Shown here: one piece after another, positions 6,878-14,396 of the stretch
Layout of the letters: each line of letters begins with the position of its first letter
Position numbering within the stretch: the stretch's first letter is position 1
Origin: a bacterium
GTDB taxonomy: Bacteria > Cyanobacteriota > Vampirovibrionia > Obscuribacterales > Obscuribacteraceae
DNA: 64,000 nt
Assembly: GCA_016124935.1 (NCBI GenBank)
Contig: WGMS01000030.1
Span: forward strand, 52,208 to 116,207
Direction of reading: 5' to 3'
Program-made: the position numbers and the translations under genes
Notes under the pieces: model-generated
Databases searched by the model: none
What the model saw: only the letters and a program-made list of their open reading frames with translations
What the model was told of the DNA's origin: nothing

Positions 6878-9448
6878 CTACTGCTGAAAGTACTTGACTA
6901 GCTGAGAATACTCGCTCAGATCCGCCGATGTCTTCTGCAAATCCGAACCGTCGGCATAGAGATGGACGACGGGCTCGACCGCATCAGGCAAAACCAGAAT
7001 CCAGTGTTCCGGTCGGGTCTCAATTTTGACTCCGTCCAATAACTCCACCGGCTTGTCGTGATGCTTCTCCACCAGAAGGCGCATGACCTGCCCCTTCCTC
7101 TCCCAGGGACAGTGCACCGAATCGACCTGATATACCAGGGGCGGAAGGTCCTGAACGGCTTCCGACAGAGTACGCCCCTGATAGGTAAGATGCTCCAGAA
7201 CCTGCCCCAGGGCAAACATACCGTCATAGCCGTTCTGAAACTCCGGGAAGATAAAACATCCCGTACCGGAGCCAGCCAGGGCGACATTCTCTTCTTTGGC
7301 ACAGGCTGTACCGATCTCCGTCTCAGAAGCTTTGCAACGCACTACTTCGCAGCCATGGATCGCGGCGATTTTCTCGATGATTGAGCTGGCGTTCACCGGC
7401 ACCACAATCTTTTTACCGGGCTTGTCTCTGAGGATGATATCGGCCACCAGAGCAAGAAGAAGCTCGCCCCGGATAATCTGACCTGTCTCGTCCACCAGGG
7501 TGACCTGTTCACCATTGCGGCCAATCTGAGCACCCATATCCGCACTCAGGGCTTTGACCACATCGGCAAGCTGGCGACGCATGCCAGTTCTCTCTTCGGC
7601 TTTCGTGGGATTAGCCCTGATCGAAGAGTTGAGCACCACAGTCTCTATGCCCAACTGACCGAGCATATCAGGCAGAATCACATCTGTCTCTGCCATGGCG
7701 TAATCGATGACCACCTTGGGCGCCCGGGTGGCGATCTCGCCGGAGCGCATTACCCGGGTAAAGTTGGAGCCCGGCATCACACAGAACGGCACGGTGTCCT
7801 CCTCGAAGACCTGTCCTTTGATCCGCTCGACATAGGTCTGCTTGTAATACTCCCGCACTCGGCTGGGAAAGGAGATATGACCGACATCGCTGGGCTTGCA
7901 GCGCGGGAAATCCTCTTTGAAGAAGGTAGTCTCGATCTTACGCTCGAAACGCTTGGTGACAGTGATTCCTTTGCTGTCGAAGAACTCGATCATCACCTTC
8001 TCCGGCTCTCTCTGGGAGACCCGAATATGAATCAGACCGGCGGCCCGCTGGGATTTGACATAGTGCCGCGAGATTGGAAGCGGAGTCGCTTCCAGGTTCT
8101 GAACTTCTATCCCCACCGATACAAGACCGGCTGATATAGCCCGACTGATCATCTGTGAAACCGGCCAGTAATCGCGACTCAAGAGAACCGGTCCGCTCTG
8201 GACCACCGAGCCGTAGGCGGCAGCCAGGTTGACGGCAAATTCGGGGGTGATCTCCACGTTGGCGAGCCCGCGCACGCCATGGGCACCGAATAGAGTCCGG
8301 GGCGCTTTCGTTCCCCAGACTAAAGAGGTCAAAAGTCGAGAGCCAGACTCGATCACTTTATCGGGCCAGACCCTGACATCGGGAGAGATAACGGCATCCT
8401 GCCCGACACTGCTGTTGGAGCCGATGATACCACCCTCTAGAATTTCGGCGCCATCATGAACAGTGGCATTGTTGCATACCACACAAGCCCGCAGCTTCGA
8501 ACCTTTGCCGACATAGACATTGGACCAGATCACCGGCTGTTTGGCAGAGACTTTATCTTGAATCACCACATTGTCGCCGATGGTCGAATAAGGACCTATT
8601 TCGGCACCGGCTCCGATTCGGCAACCGTTGCCGATAATCACCGGACCTTCGACCTTCGCCTGGGGATCGATGATAGTGCCATCGCCAACGAATACGCCTT
8701 TCTCGGTTTCGCGGATATAGTCGATATCAATATCGACCTTGCCTTCCAATAAATCTTTATGAGCCTGGCGATACATCTGCAAGTTACCGATATCGCACCA
8801 GTAGTCATCTTCGAGGGTATAACCGTACATCGGCTCGTTGCGAAGCAAAAGCAAGGGAAAGAGATCGTTGGAGAAATCCTGCTCCTGGCCCATGACCACA
8901 TAGTTGAGCACTTCCGGCTCGAGAATATAGGTGCCGGTATTGGCGGTATCGGAGAAGACCTCGGAAGCACCGGGCTTTTCGAGAAAGCGCTGGATGCGGC
9001 CATCGCTATCGGTAATAACCAGACCATATTCGAAGGGACTCTCCACTCGCTTGAGAATGAGGGTAGCCTTCGACCCTTTCTCTTTGTGGAACTTAAGCGC
9101 CTTGGTCAGATCCATGTCGGTGAGCGAATCACCGGAGATAACCAGAAAAGTGGAATCGAGCTTATCCTGAACAGCCTTGACACATCCGGCGGTGCCCAGC
9201 GGCTTGCCTTCTTCGACCGAATAATCGACCTTGATCCCCAGATCGCTGCCGTCCTGGAAGTAATCTTTGATGGCGTCTGGAAGGTAGAAGAGGGTAAAAA
9301 TGACTTCGTCGAAGCCGTGCTTCTTGAGGAGCTTGACAGTGTGGTAGCACATCGGCTTGTTGGCCACCGGCACCATCGGCTTGGGCAGGTTGCAAGTCAA
9401 AGGTCTCAGCCTTGTCCCGGATCCGCCTGCCATTATTACCGCTTTCAT
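6878..9448 (-). CDS. Sugar-1-phosphate nucleotidyltransferase fused to a degenerate phosphomannomutase domain
   Basis: Three parts in 856 aa. Residues 1-235 are a nucleotidyltransferase (GGSGTRLRP at 8-16, LPKPMVPV, GDSLTD, EKPG, DIG at 219-221). Residues about 250-375 are left-handed beta-helix hexapeptide repeats. Residues about 385-856 are a phosphohexomutase fold beginning FGAHGVRG. In that last domain the usual phosphoserine loop (TASHNP) reads HIRVSQREP (474-482) and the Mg-binding DGDADR loop reads IGRNGEQ, so the mutase is probably inactive. The N-terminal part should make GDP-mannose or a related NDP-sugar. It starts 3 nt after the GT4 stop codon with GAGGAG upstream, so it is in the same operon and may supply its donor sugar. 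Confidence 0.88.
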   Translation of the reverse strand: MKAVIMAGGSGTRLRPLTCNLPKPMVPVANKPMCYHTVKLLKKHGFDEVIFTLFYLPDAIKDYFQDGSDLGIKVDYSVEEGKPLGTAGCVKAVQDKLDSTFLVISGDSLTDMDLTKALKFHKEKGSKATLILKRVESPFEYGLVITDSDGRIQRFLEKPGASEVFSDTANTGTYILEPEVLNYVVMGQEQDFSNDLFPLLLLRNEPMYGYTLEDDYWCDIGNLQMYRQAHKDLLEGKVDIDIDYIRETEKGVFVGDGTIIDPQAKVEGPVIIGNGCRIGAGAEIGPYSTIGDNVVIQDKVSAKQPVIWSNVYVGKGSKLRACVVCNNATVHDGAEILEGGIIGSNSSVGQDAVISPDVRVWPDKVIESGSRLLTSLVWGTKAPRTLFGAHGVRGLANVEITPEFAVNLAAAYGSVVQSGPVLLSRDYWPVSQMISRAISAGLVSVGIEVQNLEATPLPISRHYVKSQRAAGLIHIRVSQREPEKVMIEFFDSKGITVTKRFERKIETTFFKEDFPRCKPSDVGHISFPSRVREYYKQTYVERIKGQVFEEDTVPFCVMPGSNFTRVMRSGEIATRAPKVVIDYAMAETDVILPDMLGQLGIETVVLNSSIRANPTKAEERTGMRRQLADVVKALSADMGAQIGRNGEQVTLVDETGQIIRGELLLALVADIILRDKPGKKIVVPVNASSIIEKIAAIHGCEVVRCKASETEIGTACAKEENVALAGSGTGCFIFPEFQNGYDGMFALGQVLEHLTYQGRTLSEAVQDLPPLVYQVDSVHCPWERKGQVMRLLVEKHHDKPVELLDGVKIETRPEHWILVLPDAVEPVVHLYADGSDLQKTSADLSEYSQLVKYFQQ

Positions 9449-9451
9449 TCT

Positions 9452-10696
9452 CTAACTCCTCGTTAACAGCTTGCTCGATTTTGACCTGGATGCAGATTCA
9501 GAAACGGAATCAGCCCCGGAAGCGGCCGCTTCGACCACCTCTTTGTAGACGGCATGGGTCTTCTCCGAAATCACTTTCCAGTTGTAAATGTTATGAACAC
9601 TATCAAGGGCGTTCTTTCTGAGCTTCTCAGCCAGGTCGGGATTTCTGAGAACTTCCAGTAGTCCCCAGGCAAGACTCTGGGAATTTCCGGCATAAGTGGT
9701 GACGCCCGTCTCCATATGAACGACGAAGTCCCTCAGTCCCCCTATATCAGAGACCACGGCAGGAACTTGCGCCGCCATCGCTTCCAGGGCGACTATACCA
9801 AAAGGCTCATAGAGACTGGGAATGGCTACGATATCTGCAATTTTATAAAGCTGAATCAGCTCGTCATCGCCCACATAGCCAAGGAATTTGACATTGTGAC
9901 CGACCCCTAGATGATAGGCGCGACTCTTGAGCTCATCCATGAAATAACCGGTGCCCACTATCAAAAACTGTGTGCCCGGATAGTTCTGCAGTACCTGGGG
10001 AGCGGCTTCGAGCAGCACCTGAACCCCTTTCTCGTTCACCAGACGGCCGACATAAAGAACAATCTTCTGCTCGGCGGCGGCGTACTGATTGCGCAGGGGC
10101 TGCGGGTCGAACTGCACGTCGAAATGGCTTGGATCCGTACCATTCGGAATCATGCGAATTTTATCCGGCGGCAACTGAAAGAGGTGCTGGAGTTCATGCT
10201 CCATATGACGACTGTTGACAATCACTCTCCAGGACTCGAAGGTCAGCCTCCACTCGAGCTGATTGACATAACGTTGCATATCCGTATGGATACCGCCCAT
10301 CCGTCCCTGTTCCGTGGCATGGATGGTAGAGACCAGAGGCAATCCAAAACCGCTTTTCATAACCCAGGCAGCATCGGTAACCATCCAGTCATGGGCATGA
10401 ACAACATCGAACTTGACTTTGTTATGAAGCTGGATAGCGTGCTGGAGCATGCCTATGTTCAGGCGAGCAACCCAGTGCAGAAAATCCGGAGTCGGATCGG
10501 TCTGGCTCTTGACCCTGTGGACATGAACCCCTTCATCCAGATCGTATTCTCTGGTGCCCGGATGATCCGCCGTGACCACATGCACCTCGAGACCACTCTT
10601 GACCAGTTCCCGGGAAAGCGCCCAGACTACCCTGGACAATCCGCCTATCACCCTGGGTGGGTACTCCCATGCCAACATTAGAACTCGCTTGGGCAC
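9452..10696 (-). CDS. GT4-family glycosyltransferase
   Basis: GT-B fold retaining glycosyltransferase of 414 aa. Features: N-terminal WEYPPRVIGGLSRVVWAL (residues about 8-25), DVVHAHDW, the IPNGTDPSHF linker, the donor-site strand VLYVGRLVNEKGVQ and the Glu motif PSLYEPFGIVALEAMA. This pattern is shared by glycogen/starch-synthase-like and mannosyltransferase members; the acceptor cannot be told. The GTG at 10696 is chosen since AAGGAG sits 7 nt upstream; an upstream in-frame GTG at 10717 has no such site. It lies between gpsA and the nucleotidyltransferase fusion. The C-terminal tail is Ser-rich low complexity (SVSESASRSKSSK). Confidence 0.9.
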   Translation of the reverse strand: MPKRVLMLAWEYPPRVIGGLSRVVWALSRELVKSGLEVHVVTADHPGTREYDLDEGVHVHRVKSQTDPTPDFLHWVARLNIGMLQHAIQLHNKVKFDVVHAHDWMVTDAAWVMKSGFGLPLVSTIHATEQGRMGGIHTDMQRYVNQLEWRLTFESWRVIVNSRHMEHELQHLFQLPPDKIRMIPNGTDPSHFDVQFDPQPLRNQYAAAEQKIVLYVGRLVNEKGVQVLLEAAPQVLQNYPGTQFLIVGTGYFMDELKSRAYHLGVGHNVKFLGYVGDDELIQLYKIADIVAIPSLYEPFGIVALEAMAAQVPAVVSDIGGLRDFVVHMETGVTTYAGNSQSLAWGLLEVLRNPDLAEKLRKNALDSVHNIYNWKVISEKTHAVYKEVVEAAASGADSVSESASRSKSSKLLTRS

Positions 10697-10779
10697 TAGC
10701 TCACTCCTTTTCCTCACCGAATTTTGCCAGAAGGCCGGACCTTATCGAACGTATATCTTACACTCACCACCAGGATATT

Positions 10780-11814
10780 TTATTCTTTAGCCAGGGGCCG
10801 ACTCATCAAGGTCATTATCGAATCTTTGGGCGTTGTTGTGCCCTTCAGGGTCGCCTGGACCTGAAGAGCGATGGGCAAATCGATATCAAGTTTTTTCGAA
10901 AGTTCACAAACCGAATTGGTGGTCTGAACCCCTTCTGCCACCGAACCGACTTTTTCGAGGGCCTCTTCCAGGCTCGCGTTCTCTGCCAGATACATGCCGA
11001 TTCGATAATTTCTCGATAGCGGTCCCTGGCAGGTGGCAATCAAATCTCCCATGCCCGACAGTCCGAAGAGCGTGTTGGGACGCGCTCCCAGATTTGCCGA
11101 AAGCCTGACCATCTCAGCCAGTCCCCGGGTGAGCAGAGCCGATTTGGCATTGACGCCCAGCTTCAGTCCGTCGGAGGCACCGGCGGCTATGGCAATTACA
11201 TTTTTGAGGGTACCGCCCAGTTCGACACCGGCGATATCTTCGCTGGCATAGAGACGAAAACCCGGCGTAGAAAGGCTGTGCTGGACGTATTGGGCCAGGG
11301 ACAGATTCTTGTGAGCAACCACGGCAGCACAGGGCAGACCGGAGCGGATCTCGAAAGCCAGGTTGGGACCGGACAGAGCAAGCACCCTGTCGGTGCCCAG
11401 CGCCTCTGCCGCCACTTCCGACATGCGTTTCAAAGATCCGGGATCGAGACCTTTGACCACGCTGACGAAAGTGCTTCGAGAACTCCGGGAATCGGACATG
11501 ACCTGGCTTACCTGCTTCACGACTGCGGCCATGGAAGAGGAGGTGCAGGCCAGAATCACAATTTCTGCACCGTCCAGGGCTTCGCCAAGATCGCTGGTTA
11601 TCGAGCAGCTTTCAGAGAGCCTTACAGGCAAAGGCTCTAGCAGCTCTCTTGAAGAGAGCAATTTGTCAAAAGCGGCTCCAGGTCTTCGATAAAGCCGGAC
11701 GGATTCAACTCCATTCTCGGTCAGGAGCCAGGCCAGGGTGCCTCCCCAGGCTCCTCCTCCCAGAACGGTCACCCTCTGCGCCGCCTCTTCCCTGTTACGG
11801 TCTGAACTGGTCAT
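10780..11814 (-). CDS. gpsA: NAD(P)H-dependent glycerol-3-phosphate dehydrogenase
   Basis: Reduces dihydroxyacetone phosphate to sn-glycerol-3-phosphate for phospholipid synthesis. The Rossmann motif is VTVLGGGAWGGTLAWLL near the N-terminus. SGPNLAFEI, the catalytic Lys region ELGGTLKNVIAIAAG and GLSGMGDLIATC are family hallmarks. 344 aa is normal. The ATG at 11814 overlaps the TGA of the GGDEF gene as ATGA, giving translational coupling; the longer frame upstream lies inside that gene. Coupling of a lipid-precursor enzyme to a diguanylate-cyclase-type regulator is unusual. Confidence 0.94.
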   Translation of the reverse strand: MTSSDRNREEAAQRVTVLGGGAWGGTLAWLLTENGVESVRLYRRPGAAFDKLLSSRELLEPLPVRLSESCSITSDLGEALDGAEIVILACTSSSMAAVVKQVSQVMSDSRSSRSTFVSVVKGLDPGSLKRMSEVAAEALGTDRVLALSGPNLAFEIRSGLPCAAVVAHKNLSLAQYVQHSLSTPGFRLYASEDIAGVELGGTLKNVIAIAAGASDGLKLGVNAKSALLTRGLAEMVRLSANLGARPNTLFGLSGMGDLIATCQGPLSRNYRIGMYLAENASLEEALEKVGSVAEGVQTTNSVCELSKKLDIDLPIALQVQATLKGTTTPKDSIMTLMSRPLAKE

Positions 11815-13478
11815 TTGAGAGCTATATCTATGTCCTTCCTGGTTTTGTGAACCATAGCACAATTTTTGCCATCAGCCTTGGCCTGGGTAAGCGCAGCATA
11901 GGCTGAACCGGTCCATTCCTCCAGACTCATATCACTGGGATCAAGCATAGCGAGCCCCGCCGAGCAAGTAACATTGAAGCCGGAATGAGAGAGCGTGGTG
12001 TGTTGGATACTGGCAAAATCGGCTATCAGCCTCGATGCAAGAGAGAGCGCTTCTTTCTCGTCCAGGTCCTCGGCTATGATACCAAACTCGTCACCGCTTA
12101 GTCGACCAATGATATCCGACTGCCTGAGCCGCTTCTGCAAAAGCAAGGACAATGAGAGCAAAACCTTGTCCCCACCTGTATAACCATGGCGCTCGTTAAT
12201 TGAGGCAAAATAATCGACATCGAGCACGATCAGAGCGACATGTTCGGAGCTGCGTTTCTTTTGTGCCACCACTTGCTGAGCCTGTTCCATGAAGGCGGTA
12301 TGATTGAGAAGATTGGTCAGTCCGTCTTTGTGCAGCAAGGTATTCAGGTAGCGTGCCCGCTCGAGTTTTGACGAGACGGAGTTCAACAGAAGAGCCGGAG
12401 GCACAGGTTTGACCAGGTGATCATCGCCGCCGGAACGGGTACTCTCTATGCGAGCGTCCAGTTGTCCATGAGTGGTCAGGAAGATCACCGGCAATGTGGC
12501 ATGACGCTCGTCCTGACGGATATAACGCGCCAGTTCATATCCGGTCACACCGGGCAGCATCACATCGAGTATCACCAGATCGGGTTTGAACTCAGCCATG
12601 AAGCTGTCGAAATTCTTGGGATCTGTGCAGGTTTTCACCTGGTATCCGACCGACTCTAAAAATGCTCGGATGAAGGCGGCTTGATCAGGATCGTCTTCCA
12701 CCGATAGTATCTTCGGCGGTGTCATACTGGTCTTATCGAGCAGATATCTCAACCGGCGGGACATCGCTTTGAGATCTATCGGCTTTTCGTAGTGCGCGTC
12801 GGCACCACAGTGAATCGAGCGGACTTTATCGAGAAAGCCGGTCTGTTTACTGACAATGAAAATAGCCGGCTTGTCGCCGTCCTGCATGCCGCGGATCATC
12901 TCCACCAGGTTGTAAGCATCACCGTCCCTTATGGGAATCTCTATGATTACCCCTTCCGGCATGCGCCGATCTAACTCTGCCATGGCCGATTTGATGTCCC
13001 GGCTATAAACAACTGACAGACCCAATTCATCAACGATCTTGGCGATTGAAGAGACCGAATCCTTGTCTTCGGAGAGAATTACGATCCTCCTGTTGTCGGT
13101 TTCCTTCGGGATTGCAGAGCCTAGATTAGATGTCTCCGGCGAACCGTCTTTATCTGTATTCTGAATAAAAGCATTGGAGAGATCGCTGACCAGACCTTTC
13201 AAGAACTCGACATCCACGCCGCCCCGGTCCCCCATCTTGAGAACGTTTTCGAGATATTGCTCCCCCCGGGCGCCGAGTTCGGAAACATCTTTGAAGCCGT
13301 ACATAGAACCGGAGCCCGCAAGCCAGTGAAAGCTGCGGCTCATTTTTCTGATCAGCTCTTCATCCCGGGGATTGGAGATCAATCCATCAAGCACTTCCAG
13401 TATCTCAGCCAATCGATCCGAAGATCGCTTGAGATACTTTTCCTTGAGTGCTCCGAAAGTCTCCTGCCAGGACTGCAT
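11811..13478 (-). CDS. HPt-REC-REC-GGDEF hybrid regulator
   Basis: 555-aa cytosolic signalling protein. An HPt domain comes first (residues 1-107) with the phosphorylatable His51 in FHWLAGSGS. A first receiver (about 131-248) has Glu180 where the phospho-accepting Asp should be (VIIEIPIRDG), so it may be a permanently 'on' or pseudo-receiver. The second receiver (about 255-378) is canonical, with EDD at 261-263, Asp305 and a Lys in LVKP. The C-terminal GGDEF domain (about 383-550) has SGDEF at 461-465, compatible with cyclic-di-GMP synthesis. It lies 6 nt behind a CheY-like gene and is ATGA-coupled to gpsA. It is probably the output end of the phosphorelay headed by the kinase at 14.4-16.6 kb. 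Confidence 0.92.
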   Translation of the reverse strand: MQSWQETFGALKEKYLKRSSDRLAEILEVLDGLISNPRDEELIRKMSRSFHWLAGSGSMYGFKDVSELGARGEQYLENVLKMGDRGGVDVEFLKGLVSDLSNAFIQNTDKDGSPETSNLGSAIPKETDNRRIVILSEDKDSVSSIAKIVDELGLSVVYSRDIKSAMAELDRRMPEGVIIEIPIRDGDAYNLVEMIRGMQDGDKPAIFIVSKQTGFLDKVRSIHCGADAHYEKPIDLKAMSRRLRYLLDKTSMTPPKILSVEDDPDQAAFIRAFLESVGYQVKTCTDPKNFDSFMAEFKPDLVILDVMLPGVTGYELARYIRQDERHATLPVIFLTTHGQLDARIESTRSGGDDHLVKPVPPALLLNSVSSKLERARYLNTLLHKDGLTNLLNHTAFMEQAQQVVAQKKRSSEHVALIVLDVDYFASINERHGYTGGDKVLLSLSLLLQKRLRQSDIIGRLSGDEFGIIAEDLDEKEALSLASRLIADFASIQHTTLSHSGFNVTCSAGLAMLDPSDMSLEEWTGSAYAALTQAKADGKNCAMVHKTRKDIDIALK

Positions 13479-13484
13479 TCCTGC

Positions 13485-13850
13485 TTACTCCTTGAGAATA
13501 TCCTGGACCTGGGTGGCGAGGGTGGTCGGATCGAAAGGCTTGGTGAGCACACCGGTGGCTCCCATGCGCTTCAATTTCTCGATCTCCTGGGTCATCGCTT
13601 TAGCGGTCAAGAAAATGACTGGAATATCCTTGGTCGCTTCGTTGGTGCGCAAAGCCTCCAGGGTCGAAGGACCATCGAGAATCGGCATGTTCATATCCAG
13701 GAGGATCACATCCGGTTTGTTCTGGGCGGCAACTTCGATACCATGTTGACCGTTCTCAGCCTCCACCACGTCGAGTCCGCCAAGCAGATTGAGACTCATC
13801 TTGGCTATCTCACGCACATCTTCTTCATCATCGATAATGAGTACTTTCAT
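13485..13850 (-). CDS. CheY-like single-domain response regulator
   Basis: A 121-aa receiver without an output domain. The acidic pocket is IIDDEED (residues 5-11), the phospho-Asp lies in VILLDMNMP, the Thr in VIFLTAKA and the Lys in VLTKPFDP. GAGGGG lies upstream of the ATG. It has a close paralogue just upstream (13895-14272) and is followed after 6 nt by the HPt-REC-REC-GGDEF gene, so it probably shuttles phosphate between the kinase and the HPt domain. Partners are inferred from operon order. Confidence 0.93.
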   Translation of the reverse strand: MKVLIIDDEEDVREIAKMSLNLLGGLDVVEAENGQHGIEVAAQNKPDVILLDMNMPILDGPSTLEALRTNEATKDIPVIFLTAKAMTQEIEKLKRMGATGVLTKPFDPTTLATQVQDILKE

Positions 13851-13894
13851 TCTTTCCCCTCACCTGAAAAGTAACAACTAAAATAGTTTGGACC

Positions 13895-14272
13895 TTATGC
13901 CTGTTTGGCATTGGCGAGAATCTTCCGAATCTGATCCGCCAGTTTTTCCGGATCGAAAGGCTTGGTGATTACAGCAAGCGCCCCAAGTTTCTTGGTTTCC
14001 TCAAACTCATCGAACATGCCTTTGGTAGTCATGAAGATGACAGGAATCTCCTGAGTACTCGGATTTTTTCTCAGTTCGCGTAATGTAGTAATTCCATCCA
14101 TTTCCGGCATTATCAGATCGAGCAGAATCACGTCCGGCTGATCTTCTTCAGCCTTCTTCAAGCCAACTTCACCATTTTCAGCTTCCGAAACAGACACGCC
14201 TCCGAGAATCCCCAGACAGGTGCCTGCTATAGCACGAAAGTCCTCTTCATCATCAATTATGAGAACTCTCAT
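13895..14272 (-). CDS. CheY-like single-domain response regulator
   Basis: 125-aa receiver, very similar to its downstream neighbour (shared openings VLIIDDEEDxR and ends TKPFDPxxLAxQ), so the two look like a tandem duplication. Asp pocket DDEED, phospho-Asp in VILLDLIMPEMDG, Thr in VIFMTTKG and Lys in VITKPFDPEK are all present. It lies between the histidine kinase (124 nt upstream) and the second CheY-like gene. The differences between the copies, for example MTTKGMFDEFEE against LTAKAMTQEIEK, fall around the output face and may give different partners. Confidence 0.93.
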   Translation of the reverse strand: MRVLIIDDEEDFRAIAGTCLGILGGVSVSEAENGEVGLKKAEEDQPDVILLDLIMPEMDGITTLRELRKNPSTQEIPVIFMTTKGMFDEFEETKKLGALAVITKPFDPEKLADQIRKILANAKQA

Positions 14273-14396
14273 TAAGACTAAATCCTCTTATCTATCAGAT
14301 CTGAATCCCCAGGTGAATTCAGTATTATACAGAACTCTCTTTTTACCTTCCCCGGACGGAACCCAGACAATCCCTTTTTCAGAGGAATAAATTTTA

